Below are positions 8,747-18,322 of a stretch of DNA of 64,000 nt, in pieces. The translations under genes and the position numbers were made by a program. The DNA is from Rhizobiaceae bacterium. Lineage in GTDB: Bacteria; Pseudomonadota; Alphaproteobacteria; Rhizobiales; Rhizobiaceae. The stretch lies in the NCBI GenBank assembly GCA_017640615.1, contig JAEPQK010000004.1:494280-558279 (forward strand), written 5' to 3'. The notes below the pieces were generated by a model. It did no database searches and was not told where the DNA came from. It worked only from the letters and a program-made list of their open reading frames with translations. Every line of letters begins with the position of its first letter. Positions within the stretch are counted from its first letter, which is position 1.

Positions 8747-10179
8747 CCGCGCGCATCCTGATTGATGGTCTGGCGGTCGCGCCATTGCTGCATGAAGGTG
8801 CGCCCCTCGGGCGCCGGCAGGTCGCGATATCGTACCCATCCGCCCGCAAAAGGCAGGAAGCGGAAGCGCCGCTTGTGTCCGCCGAACAAGCCCATCACCG
8901 GCATGGCGAGGTAGGTGGCGAGCCGGTAGAGGCGTGGCCGCTTGGCGAACCAGAGCCAGAATTTCAGCCCGTAGCGCGCAACTGCCGGGTTGAGCCCGCG
9001 CTCGAATTCCTTCTCGCGCCAGTGCCGCATCATCTTGGGCAGCGGGATGCGCATTGGGCAAACACTTTCGCACCGCCCGCAAAAGGTCGATGCGTTGGGT
9101 AGGTGACCGGCTTTGTCGACGCCGACAAGCGACGGCGTGACAACCGCGCCAATCGGGCCGGGATAGACCCAGCCATAAGCATGGCCGCCCACTGCATGAT
9201 AGACCGGGCAGTGATTGATGCACGCGCCGCAGCGGATACAGCGCAACGCGTCTTGAAACTCAGTGCCCAGCATCGCCGAGCGGCCATTGTCGAGCAGGAT
9301 GACGTGATATTCTTCCGGCCCGTCCGGGTCGTTGTCACGCCGGGGCCCGGTTGACAGCGTTGTGTAGACGCTAGCCTCCTGGCCGGTCGCGGAGCGGGCA
9401 AGAACGCGCAGGATCTGCGCTGCGTCGTCGAGTGTCGGCACAACTTTTTCGATAGACGCGACCACGATGTGCACGCGCGGCAGCGTCTGCGTCAGGTCGC
9501 CATTGCCTTCATTGGTGACGATGATCGACGTGCCGGTTTCGGCCACCAAAAAATTCGCGCCTGTGATGCCGACATCGGCGTCGAAATATTTCTGGCGCAG
9601 TACCTGCCGCGCTTCGGAAAGAAGCTGCTCCGGCTCGGTCAGGTCGCGGTCTTGCGCGAACTCGGTGTGGACGCGCCGGAAATCCTGCTCCACCTGGTCC
9701 TTGTTGAGATGCACCGCCGGCGCGATGATGTGGCTGGGGTGTTCGCCGCGCAGCTGGATGATGTACTCGCCGAGGTCAGTCTCAACCGGTTGAATGCCGG
9801 ACGCTTCCAGGAAATCGTTGAGCTCGATCTCCTCCGTCAGCATGGACTTGCCCTTGGTGACCGTGCGGGCATTGTTCATGCGGCAGATGTCGAGAATGAT
9901 ACCGCGTGCCTCTGCGGCCGTTTCGGCCCAATGGACCTTGCCGCCGGCATCCTCGACCTTCTTCTCGTAGGTCTCGAGATAGATGTCGAGATGTTCGAGA
10001 ACGTGGTCCTTGATCGCCTTGGCGTTGTCGCGCAGCTCTTCAAATTCAGGCAACGCGCCAACTGCCTTCGCGCGCTTGTGTATGAAGCCGGATCGCACAT
10101 TGCCCAGAGCGCGCTGCAGCTGCGCGTCATGCAGCGCCTCATGCGCATTCGCCTTGAAGGTGGGGGAGGTGATCTGCAT
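8743..10179 (-). CDS. lutB: LUD/Fe-S lactate utilisation protein B
   Basis: RCIRCGACINHCPVY and CGRCESVCPMRIP ferredoxin motifs, N-terminal LUD region. Confidence 0.9.
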   Translation of the reverse strand: MQITSPTFKANAHEALHDAQLQRALGNVRSGFIHKRAKAVGALPEFEELRDNAKAIKDHVLEHLDIYLETYEKKVEDAGGKVHWAETAAEARGIILDICRMNNARTVTKGKSMLTEEIELNDFLEASGIQPVETDLGEYIIQLRGEHPSHIIAPAVHLNKDQVEQDFRRVHTEFAQDRDLTEPEQLLSEARQVLRQKYFDADVGITGANFLVAETGTSIIVTNEGNGDLTQTLPRVHIVVASIEKVVPTLDDAAQILRVLARSATGQEASVYTTLSTGPRRDNDPDGPEEYHVILLDNGRSAMLGTEFQDALRCIRCGACINHCPVYHAVGGHAYGWVYPGPIGAVVTPSLVGVDKAGHLPNASTFCGRCESVCPMRIPLPKMMRHWREKEFERGLNPAVARYGLKFWLWFAKRPRLYRLATYLAMPVMGLFGGHKRRFRFLPFAGGWVRYRDLPAPEGRTFMQQWRDRQTINQDARG

Positions 10180-10184
10180 GCCGC

Positions 10185-10955
10185 CTATTTCCCCCCGATT
10201 GGGGGCTGATCGGTCATGTCGGCCAGCACTTCGGCCACGTGCCGCACTTCAATATCGGAGCCCTGCCGCTTCAGCTTGCCGGCCATGTTCATCAGGCAGC
10301 CGAGATCGCCAGCAAGCAGCATGTCTGCGCCTGAGGCGACAATATTCGCTGTCTTCTTCTCGACGATCGCGTTGGAGATTTCGCTGTATTTCACACAGAA
10401 CGTCCCGCCAAAACCGCAGCACACATCTGCCTCGTCCATTTCGAACAGTTTCAGCCCCTTCACGCTCCCGATCAGCTTGCGCGGCTGGTCGTGAATGCCA
10501 AGTTCGCGAAGGCCTGAGCAGGAATCGTGATAGGTCGCCTTGCCGGTGAGTTCTGCGCTGACCTTGGTGACACCCAGCGTGTCGGTCAGAAAGCTGATCA
10601 GCTCGTGAACCTTGTCGCTGAACGCCTGCGCACGCTCTTCCCAGGCACCGTCGCCTTTGAAGAGGCCCGGATAGTGCTTCTTCAGCGTACCGGCGCAGGA
10701 GCCTGAGGGCGCGACGACATAATCGTAATCCTCGAAAGCTTCGATCGTCGCTTTGGCGATCTTGCGCGTGTCGTCCCTGTCGCCTGAATTATAGGCCGGT
10801 TGGCCGCAGCAGGTTTGCGCGGCGGGCGCTTCGACGACGCAGCCGGCATCTTCCATCAGCTTGACCGCGGCGAACCCGACCGAGGGCCGAAACAAATCTA
10901 CGAGGCATGTAACGAACAATCCGACGCGGGGCGGGGCCGATGCTGCTTTATTCAA
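10185..10955 (-). CDS. lutA: (Fe-S)-binding lactate utilisation protein A (CCG domains)
   Basis: CCG motifs AAQTCCGQPAYNSGD and EADVCCGFGGTFCVKYS. Confidence 0.9.
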   Translation of the reverse strand: MNKAASAPPRVGLFVTCLVDLFRPSVGFAAVKLMEDAGCVVEAPAAQTCCGQPAYNSGDRDDTRKIAKATIEAFEDYDYVVAPSGSCAGTLKKHYPGLFKGDGAWEERAQAFSDKVHELISFLTDTLGVTKVSAELTGKATYHDSCSGLRELGIHDQPRKLIGSVKGLKLFEMDEADVCCGFGGTFCVKYSEISNAIVEKKTANIVASGADMLLAGDLGCLMNMAGKLKRQGSDIEVRHVAEVLADMTDQPPIGGK

Positions 10956-11084
10956 TTTCTATCCCGCTTCTTCGCTCGACTATGTCAGTGGATTTTTCAC
11001 TTAACCGGCTGGCTTGCCGGCCGTTATAACGGGACGGTTCGCGCGGCGAAAGCACCTTGGCCGCCGAGACTGGAGGAATTGCAG

Positions 11085-12581
11085 ATGTCCGGACTCGTAA
11101 TGCCGAAAGCAGACGCCGCTACGCTCAAAAACCGCTCCGACATCGTGGCCGATATGCGCCAGATCGTGCCGGGCGAAGGTGTCGTGGACGCCGAGCGCGA
11201 GATGCGCGCATTCGAGACGGACGGTTTGACGGCCTACAAGCAATTGCCGCTGGTGGTGGTGTTGCCTGAAACCACCGCGCAGGTGGCGCGCATCCTGAAA
11301 TACTGCAACGAACGCAATATCAGGGTCGTGCCCCGTGGCTCCGGCACCTCGCTGTCGGGCGGCGCACTGCCATTGGAAGATGCGGTGCTGCTCGTGATGA
11401 GCCGCTTCAACCGCATCCTCGAAATCGACTTTCCGAACCGCGTTGTCGTCGCCCAGCCGGGCGTCACCAATCTCGGCATCACCCACGCCGTTCAGGCGGA
11501 TGGCTTCTATTATGCGCCCGACCCTTCCTCACAGATTGCGTGTTCGATCGGCGGCAATGTCGCCGAAAACTCGGGCGGCGTGCACTGCCTGAAATACGGC
11601 CTCACGGCCAACAATGTGCTCGGCATCGAAATGGTGCTGATGAACGGCGAGGTGATCCGGCTCGGCGGCAAGCATCTCGATGCCGAAGGTTACGATCTTC
11701 TGGGCATCATGAACGGTTCCGAGGGGCTGCTTGGGGTGGTGACGGAGGTAACGGTGCGCATTTTGCAGAAGCCGGAAACCGCGCGCGCCATGCTGGTCGG
11801 TTTTCCTTCAAGCGAGGCGGCAGGCCAGTGCGTTGCCGACATCATTGGTGCCGGCATCATTCCGGGTGGCATGGAGATGATGGACCGCCCGGCGATCCGC
11901 GCGGCAGAGGATTTCGTCCATGCCGGCTACCCGCTCGATGTCGAGGCCCTGCTGATCGTGGAGCTCGACGGTCCCCGTGCCGAGGTCGACTGGCTGATTG
12001 AGCGCGTATCGGAAATTGCAGCCGGCAATGGCTGCACAACGAGCCGGATTTCCAATTCGGAGGAGGAGAGGGCGACCTTCTGGGCTGGGCGCAAAGCAGC
12101 CTTCCCGGCGGTAGGGCGCATCTCGCCCGACTACTACTGCATGGATGGCACCATTCCGCGCAAGGAGCTGCCGCGCGTTCTGGCGGGCATGCGCGACTTG
12201 TCAGAGAAATACGGACTGCGTGTCGCCAACGTGTTCCACGCAGGCGACGGAAATCTGCACCCGCTCATCCTCTACGACGCCAACACGCCCGGCGAGTTGG
12301 AAAAGGCGGAGGATTTCGGCTCCGACATTTTGCGGTTGTGCGTGGAGGTTGGCGGCGTGCTGACGGGCGAGCACGGCGTTGGCGTGGAAAAGCGCGACCT
12401 GATGCCGGAAATGTTCACCGAGGCCGATCTCGACCAGCAGATGAGGGTGAAATGCGCCTTCGACCCGAACCATTTGCTCAATCCGGGCAAGGTGTTCCCG
12501 CAGCTGCGCCGCTGTGCCGAACTCGGACGTATGCATATCAGCCGCGGGCAAATCCCGTTTCCAGACATTCCGAGGTTCTGA
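11085..12581 (+). CDS. glcD: Glycolate oxidase FAD-binding subunit
   Basis: PRGSGTSLSGGALP FAD-binding motif, SIGGNVAENSGGVHCLKYGLT, C-terminal GVLTGEHGVGVEKR; RBS ggagg upstream. Confidence 0.93.
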   Translation: MSGLVMPKADAATLKNRSDIVADMRQIVPGEGVVDAEREMRAFETDGLTAYKQLPLVVVLPETTAQVARILKYCNERNIRVVPRGSGTSLSGGALPLEDAVLLVMSRFNRILEIDFPNRVVVAQPGVTNLGITHAVQADGFYYAPDPSSQIACSIGGNVAENSGGVHCLKYGLTANNVLGIEMVLMNGEVIRLGGKHLDAEGYDLLGIMNGSEGLLGVVTEVTVRILQKPETARAMLVGFPSSEAAGQCVADIIGAGIIPGGMEMMDRPAIRAAEDFVHAGYPLDVEALLIVELDGPRAEVDWLIERVSEIAAGNGCTTSRISNSEEERATFWAGRKAAFPAVGRISPDYYCMDGTIPRKELPRVLAGMRDLSEKYGLRVANVFHAGDGNLHPLILYDANTPGELEKAEDFGSDILRLCVEVGGVLTGEHGVGVEKRDLMPEMFTEADLDQQMRVKCAFDPNHLLNPGKVFPQLRRCAELGRMHISRGQIPFPDIPRF

Positions 12582-12587
12582 GATTGA

Positions 12588-12611
12588 AAGTAAGGCAATT
12601 TTGCCTTACTT
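12588..12611. promoter_or_regulatory. Perfect inverted repeat upstream of TA pair, candidate autoregulatory operator
   Basis: AAGTAAGGCAA-TT-TTGCCTTACTT (11-bp arms, 2-nt spacer) between glcD stop (12581) and antitoxin start (12638). Confidence 0.5.
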
Positions 12612-12637
12612 AATGTGCTGAAAGCACCGAGTTTGAA

Positions 12638-12892
12638 ATGACCACTCTGACAGTAACGGCCAAGGGCCAGATCACGCTAAAAAAGGAGCTTCTGAAGCAC
12701 CTTGGAGTTCAGCCTGGGCAGAAGGTGGAAGTTGACGCCCTTCCGGGCGGGCAGTTGGCGATGCGCGCGGCCAAGCCAGGAGGCGGCTGGAAAGACGTAT
12801 ACGGAATGCTGGCAGGTGAGACCGACAAGGTTGCCACCATTGAGGAGATGAACGAGGCGACCCGCAAGGGCTGGGCCGGCCTCATCAAATGA
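12638..12892 (+). CDS. AbrB/MazE/SpoVT-family antitoxin
   Basis: MTTLTVTAKGQITLKKELLKHLGVQPGQKVEVDALPGGQLAMRA swapped-hairpin AbrB fold. Confidence 0.88.
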   Translation: MTTLTVTAKGQITLKKELLKHLGVQPGQKVEVDALPGGQLAMRAAKPGGGWKDVYGMLAGETDKVATIEEMNEATRKGWAGLIK

Positions 12893-13296
12893 AGGTTACG
12901 GTGGACACGAATGTCCTCGTGCGTGTCATCGTGCGCGACGATATCGAGCAGGCTGAGGCGGCACTTGATTTGCTCGAAGCAGCAGACACAGTCTTTCTCC
13001 CGCTGCCTGCGCTCTGCGAGTTCGTCTGGGTGCTCGGTGGCACGTTCGGGCTCCCTCGCGAGCGGATAGCGGTGTCAATCCGAGGTATGATCAGCAGAGC
13101 AACCGTCATCGTGGACAGGGTCGCAGTGGAAGCCGGCCTGCGCGTGCTCGACGCCGGCGGCGATTTCGCCGATGGGGTAATTGCCGCTGCAGGCGCGGGG
13201 ATGGGCGCCGAGACATTTGTGTCGTTCGACCGCAAGGCTGTCGCGCGCGTGAGGGAGATCGGGATACCGGCCAAACACCCGGGCGAATTCGCATGA
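12889..13296 (+). CDS. PIN-domain ribonuclease toxin (VapC-like)
   Basis: VDTNVLVR, ALCEFVWVL, GGDFADGVIAA, SFDRKA preserve the PIN acidic residues; start overlaps antitoxin stop (ATGA). Confidence 0.88.
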   Translation: MKVTVDTNVLVRVIVRDDIEQAEAALDLLEAADTVFLPLPALCEFVWVLGGTFGLPRERIAVSIRGMISRATVIVDRVAVEAGLRVLDAGGDFADGVIAAAGAGMGAETFVSFDRKAVARVREIGIPAKHPGEFA

Positions 13297-14519
13297 CCGC
13301 ATTCACACCATCAAGCGCGACGGAAGTGCTCGATACCGTCAAATGGGCGGTGGCGGAGGAAACCACGCTCGAGATTGCCGGTACCGGCACCAAGCGCGGC
13401 ATTGGTCAACCGGTCGAGGCCGAGCACCAGCTCGACCTGTCGAAGCTGACGGGCGTCACGCTCTATGAGCCTGAGGAACTGGTCTTGTCGGCGCGCGCCG
13501 GCACGCCGTTGGCCGAGATCGAAACGCTTCTCGAAAAACATGGCCAGCAGCTCGCTTTCGAGCCGATGGATTGTTCGGTGCTTTTCGGCACCAATAATGG
13601 GAGCGGTACGCTGGGCGGCACGCTTTGCGCCAACCTTGCCGGCCCGCGACGGCTGAAGGCCGGATCGGCGCGCGACCATGTGCTGGGCATCGCTGCGGTG
13701 TCCGGCCGGGGCGATGCCTTCAAGTCAGGTGGGCGCGTTGTGAAAAATGTCACCGGCTACGATCTCTCCAAGGCGATGGCCGGTTCCTGGGGTACGCTTG
13801 CAGCCGTAACCGATGTTACGTTCAAGGTGCTGCCGGCGGCTGAGGAGGAAACGACGCTCGCCCTGCGCGGGTTGACCGACGAGCAGGCGTCGATTGTCAT
13901 GTCGGCGGCAATGAGTTCGAGCGCGGAGGTTTCGTCCGCGGCACATCTTCCCGAAGGCGTTGCGGGATCGGTCGCAACGCTCGGGTCCGACGCAGCGACG
14001 CTGCTGCGCGTCGAGGGTTTCGGCCCCTCCGTCAAAAGCCGGGTGGAGCTACTAAAGAAGCTGCTCGCCGATGCGCGCGAAATCGAACTTCATCCGGGCG
14101 CGGCCTCACGCACTATCTGGCGCGGCATTCGCGACTGCGCGCCATTTGCCGATGAAACGGACAAGCCGGTCTGGCGCATCTCGGTTGCGCCGGCCGCCGG
14201 TCATGAGGTGGCTCTGGCGATCCGCCAGCATGCCCCAGCGACGGTCTATTACGATTGGCAGGGCGGCCTCGTTTGGCTGCGTATGGAAGGGGATGCAGAG
14301 GTGCCACTGGTGCGTGAAGCAGTTGCGAAATTCGGCGGCGGCCACGCGACATTGCTGCGCGCGCCCGCAAAAGTTCGTGCAACTGTGCCTGTTTTTCAGC
14401 CGCAGCCAGCCGCACTTGCGTCTCTTTCGTCGCGTCTGCGTGACGAGTTCGACCCGCGCATGATTCTCAACCCCGGCCGCATGTACGTGTCGGCGCGATC
14501 GGCTAAGATACCCGCTTAA
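13293..14519 (+). CDS. glcE: Glycolate oxidase FAD-binding subunit GlcE
   Basis: NNGSGTLGGTLCANLAGPRRLKAGSARDHVLG, GGRVVKNVTGYDLSKAMAGSWGTLA; start overlaps PIN stop (ATGA). Confidence 0.92.
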   Translation: MTAFTPSSATEVLDTVKWAVAEETTLEIAGTGTKRGIGQPVEAEHQLDLSKLTGVTLYEPEELVLSARAGTPLAEIETLLEKHGQQLAFEPMDCSVLFGTNNGSGTLGGTLCANLAGPRRLKAGSARDHVLGIAAVSGRGDAFKSGGRVVKNVTGYDLSKAMAGSWGTLAAVTDVTFKVLPAAEEETTLALRGLTDEQASIVMSAAMSSSAEVSSAAHLPEGVAGSVATLGSDAATLLRVEGFGPSVKSRVELLKKLLADAREIELHPGAASRTIWRGIRDCAPFADETDKPVWRISVAPAAGHEVALAIRQHAPATVYYDWQGGLVWLRMEGDAEVPLVREAVAKFGGGHATLLRAPAKVRATVPVFQPQPAALASLSSRLRDEFDPRMILNPGRMYVSARSAKIPA

Positions 14520-14534
14520 CGAGAGGAGGCCGCG

Positions 14535-14912
14535 ATGGCTGAGACCGAGACACCGCAACCTGAGCGCCAGTCCGACAGATGGCTTGAGCCGGGCAAGACC
14601 AATGTTCAGGTCATTTACATACTGTATCTCGCCGGCTTCGTGATCGGCATTACGCCGCTCATCGGCGTTGTGCTCGCTTATGTGAATCGCGGCCGCTCCG
14701 CAGCCTGGATCGAAACACATTACACCTGGGCAATCCGCACTTTCTGGATCGGTCTGCTTTATGCGCTCATCAGCTTCATTCTGGCTTTCGTTCTCGTCGG
14801 CTTCCTGCTGATGCTGGCCACAGCCGTGTGGTTCATCCTGCGGTGCATCTTCGGCCTTCAGGCGCTGACGCGCGACGAGCCGATGAAAAACCCGCAGAGC
14901 TGGGTTCTTTAG
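14535..14912 (+). CDS. DUF4870-like small membrane protein
   Basis: 125 aa; helices with HYTWAIRTFWIGLLY and terminal LTRDEPMKNPQSW, typical of the DUF4870/TM-like family. Confidence 0.6.
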   Translation: MAETETPQPERQSDRWLEPGKTNVQVIYILYLAGFVIGITPLIGVVLAYVNRGRSAAWIETHYTWAIRTFWIGLLYALISFILAFVLVGFLLMLATAVWFILRCIFGLQALTRDEPMKNPQSWVL

Positions 14913-14927
14913 AGCGGCAATTACAGC

Positions 14928-16241
14928 GTGCAGACATCGTTCACCGCCGAGCAGCTTGCCGATCCGCACATCGCGGAGGCGGACGGCATTCTGCGAAAAT
15001 GCGTTCATTGCGGTTTCTGCACCGCGACTTGCCCGACCTATGTGACGCTGGGCAACGAACTCGACAGTCCGCGCGGCCGCATCTACCTGATCAAGGATAT
15101 GCTGGAGAACGGCAGGCCGGCTGATGAGCAGATTGTCACCCATATCGACCGCTGTCTGTCGTGCCTGGCCTGCATGACCACATGCCCTTCGGGCGTGAAT
15201 TACATGCACCTCGTCGATCACGCCCGCGCACACATCGAAAAGACCTACCGTCGGCCGTTCTTCGAGCGGCTGATCCGATCGACACTGGCGATGGTGCTGC
15301 CACACCGGGCACGCTTCCGCGCCGCGCTTAAGCTGGCAAAACTCGGGCGTCCATTCGCCGGCCTGTTCGAGGCGGCAAAGCCGCTGAGACCGCTCGGCGC
15401 AATGCTGAGGCTTGCGCCCGCAACCGTGCCGCCGGATTCGCCTTCGTCAAGGCCCTCTGTTCATGCCGAACGAGGTGAAAAGCGGGGGCGGGTTGTTCTG
15501 CTCAACGGGTGCGCGCAGCCGGTGCTTGAGCCCTCGATCAATGACGCGACGATCCGGCTATTGACCCGTCTCGGCGTCGAGGTTGTCGTCGCCGATGGCG
15601 AGGGATGTTGCGGCGCTCTGGTGCATCATATGGGCCGCGAGGAAGCCGCGCTCGAAAACGCGCGCCGCAACGTTGATGTCTGGATCGCTGCTGCCGACAA
15701 GGGCGGGCTCGACGCGATCGTCATAACCGCTTCGGGCTGCGGTACGACCATCAAGGATTATGGCCACATGCTGCGGCTCGATCCCGCATATGCCGAAAAG
15801 GCGGCGCGGGTTTCCAGCTTGGCCAAGGATGTGACGGAATACCTGGAGTCGCTCGACCTGCCCGAGCCGACCATCGAAATAGGAATGACCGTCGCCTATC
15901 ACTCCGCATGCTCCATGCAGCATGGCCAGAAGATCACCCGGGCGCCGAAACTACTGTTGCAAAAGGCTGGCTTCGAGGTTGTCGAGCCGCGCGAGGGACA
16001 TCTGTGCTGCGGCTCGGCCGGCACTTACAACATCATGCAGCCGGAAATTTCAGCCCGTCTGCGCGACCGCAAGGTGAAGAACCTGGCGGCGACCAAGGCC
16101 GATCTGGTCGCCACCGGCAACATTGGCTGCATTACGCAAATCGCCGACCGCGCCGGCATGCCGATCGTCCACACTGTAGAACTGCTCGACTGGGCTTGGG
16201 GCGGGCCGAAACCGGCCTCACTGGGCGACGGGACTGGCTAG
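14928..16241 (+). CDS. glcF: Glycolate oxidase iron-sulfur subunit (GTG start)
   Basis: KCVHCGFCTATCPTY, RCLSCLACMTTCPSGV, CCG-domain motifs GEGCCGALVHHMG and HLCCGSAGTYNI. Confidence 0.93.
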   Translation: MQTSFTAEQLADPHIAEADGILRKCVHCGFCTATCPTYVTLGNELDSPRGRIYLIKDMLENGRPADEQIVTHIDRCLSCLACMTTCPSGVNYMHLVDHARAHIEKTYRRPFFERLIRSTLAMVLPHRARFRAALKLAKLGRPFAGLFEAAKPLRPLGAMLRLAPATVPPDSPSSRPSVHAERGEKRGRVVLLNGCAQPVLEPSINDATIRLLTRLGVEVVVADGEGCCGALVHHMGREEAALENARRNVDVWIAAADKGGLDAIVITASGCGTTIKDYGHMLRLDPAYAEKAARVSSLAKDVTEYLESLDLPEPTIEIGMTVAYHSACSMQHGQKITRAPKLLLQKAGFEVVEPREGHLCCGSAGTYNIMQPEISARLRDRKVKNLAATKADLVATGNIGCITQIADRAGMPIVHTVELLDWAWGGPKPASLGDGTG

Positions 16242-16244
16242 ATT

Positions 16245-17108
16245 TCAGTCAACCAACCCTCGCCGCCAGAAGACGAATGGCAGGCTGACGACATACATGG
16301 TGATGCCGTAGACGCCCGATGGCAGGCTGAATGGCGGCAGTGCCGAGGCTTGTTCGACGATCAGCGAGCCAACAGTGATGCCGAGCGTCGCGTTCTGGAT
16401 GCCGGTCTCGATGGAAATCGCCGTGGCTTGCCGCCCGTCGAGCGCGAACAGTCGGGCAATGCCTAGACCTATCGAAAGCAGGACTGCGTTGAGGACCACG
16501 ACCGCTGGGCCGAGCACAGCCAGGTTCTCCACGAACAGCGTCCAGTTGGCGGCTAGCGCGCCGACGACAACGATCACGAATAGCGCGACCGCAAGCCGCT
16601 CGACAAAACGTTCGATCGTCGCTGTCAGGCCGGGCGCGAAATGGCGCACAGCCATACCGAGCGCGACTGGTAGAGCGGTAATCACAAACATCGCAATTGC
16701 GAGCGAAGTGACGTTTACCGGCGGCGCATCGACGCCCATGAAGTGATCCGCTGTGAACGCGACCAGAAGCGGCACGGTGACCACCGACACGAGGCTGACG
16801 ATACCGGTCAGCGAAATCGACAGGGCTAGATCGCCGCGCGCGAATTTTGTGAGGATGTTCGACGTCACGCCGCCGGGGCAGAATGAGAGGATCATCAGCC
16901 CGACCGCCAGTTCTGCCGGCAGCCGAAAAAGAATGACGACGGCATATGCGACGATGGGCAGGATTACGACCTGCGAGAGCGCGCCGATGCCGAATGCCTT
17001 CGGCGACAGGAAAACGCGGCGAAAATCATCCAATGTCAGCCCGAGACCGAGCGAAAACATGATGATCGCGAGTGCCAGTGGCAGAAAAACGGTGATCAGA
17101 AGGTCCAT
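16245..17108 (-). CDS. Bile acid:sodium symporter (BASS) family transporter
   Basis: Multi-TM; CPGGVTSNILTKFARGDLALSISLT and SIETGIQNATLG motifs. Confidence 0.88.
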   Translation of the reverse strand: MDLLITVFLPLALAIIMFSLGLGLTLDDFRRVFLSPKAFGIGALSQVVILPIVAYAVVILFRLPAELAVGLMILSFCPGGVTSNILTKFARGDLALSISLTGIVSLVSVVTVPLLVAFTADHFMGVDAPPVNVTSLAIAMFVITALPVALGMAVRHFAPGLTATIERFVERLAVALFVIVVVGALAANWTLFVENLAVLGPAVVVLNAVLLSIGLGIARLFALDGRQATAISIETGIQNATLGITVGSLIVEQASALPPFSLPSGVYGITMYVVSLPFVFWRRGLVD

Positions 17109-17210
17109 GTGCAACTCCTCCAGCCCCAAGATGAACCTTGGATATCGTGGCACGATAGTGCCAGCGCCGATGAATGCTATCTCGGGCCAGCCCGGTCCAC
17201 AGAATAAGAA

Positions 17211-17245
17211 AAGGGCGACGAGAGCCTAAGCCCGCGTCGCCCCTT
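17211..17245 (-). terminator. Hairpin downstream of L,D-transpeptidase gene
   Basis: AAGGGCGACG ... CGTCGCCCCTT inverted repeat in the intergenic gap. Confidence 0.5.
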
Positions 17246-17294
17246 CATGACGGCCCGGCCCCCCTCGTGGCCGGCCCGTCCCCCGCAACTGAAA

Positions 17295-18113
17295 TTAGAT
17301 AACGACGACCTTGGTGCCGACCTTCACGCGCTCGTACAGGTCCATCACGTCCTCGTTGCGCATGCGGATGCAACCTGAGGACACATTGCCGCCGATCGTC
17401 CACGGCGCGTTGGTGCCGTGAATGCGGTAGAGTGTGGAGCCGAGATAGAGCGCCCGTGCGCCGAGCGGGTTGGCCGGGCCGCCCGGCATATGCGCGGGCA
17501 GGATGCGCCCTTTCTTCTTTTCACGCGCGATCATCTCCGCCGGCGGGCGCCAGTCGGGCCAATGCCGTTTTCGTGAAATCGTCTCGGTTCCTGTCCACTG
17601 GAAGCCTTCCTTGCCAACGCCGACGCCGTAGCGCCGCGCCTGGCCGCCAGCTTCCACAAGATAGAGGAACTTGGTCGATGTCTCGATGACGATGGTGCCC
17701 GGCTTGTGCGAGCCGGCATAGTCGACAGTCTGTGGCAGGAACTTCGGATCGATCTGAACACCGCCATTGCGCGCGGCCGAACCGGCCACCGCGGCTGTCT
17801 GAACCTGACCCTCGACCCGCGGGGAAACGCGCTGCACCTGCACACGCTGCTGCATCCGTGCCTGCTGCTGCGCGCGGCGAATGTCGCGGCGCTCGCGCCG
17901 GATCACAGTGCGTGTCGCCGGGGCAACGCGCACACCGCGCATGCCGCCGACGCGGCTGCCGCGCGGATCGCGCTGCAGCTGCAGCACCCAAGGTGCGCTG
18001 AGATCGGGGCTCACGACAAGCGGCGGCCGCGCGCCGTAACGGTCATTGGCCCCGGCGGCGAGTGTGCCGGCGGCCAGAATGGCGGCGGCAAGAAGCGGCA
18101 GGAGACGTTTCAT
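17295..18113 (-). CDS. L,D-transpeptidase (YkuD/ErfK family)
   Basis: Signal peptide MKRLLPLLAAAILAAGTLAAG; catalytic HGTNAPWTIGGNVSSGCIRMRNEDV. Confidence 0.92.
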   Translation of the reverse strand: MKRLLPLLAAAILAAGTLAAGANDRYGARPPLVVSPDLSAPWVLQLQRDPRGSRVGGMRGVRVAPATRTVIRRERRDIRRAQQQARMQQRVQVQRVSPRVEGQVQTAAVAGSAARNGGVQIDPKFLPQTVDYAGSHKPGTIVIETSTKFLYLVEAGGQARRYGVGVGKEGFQWTGTETISRKRHWPDWRPPAEMIAREKKKGRILPAHMPGGPANPLGARALYLGSTLYRIHGTNAPWTIGGNVSSGCIRMRNEDVMDLYERVKVGTKVVVI

Positions 18114-18322
18114 GATGAATACTCTTTGGCTACGCAAACTCGAAACTCGCGATGCAACGGGACAGGCCCGCCGCATCGATCGCCAGATTGTCGGGCCGCG
18201 CGGCAACTGAAATATGAATCGGATTGTCTAAAATGCCGGATTTCGCGGAAACCCTTTCGTGTGGTTACCGCTGCGTTGAAATGTCTGGTAAACCGCTAGT
18301 GAATCGATTGCGTGTTTGGAGT

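Noticed and set aside
14106-15305. 399-aa antisense ORF over glcE, DUF4870 and glcF
   Set aside because: Overlaps three well-supported sense genes and has no recognisable motif.
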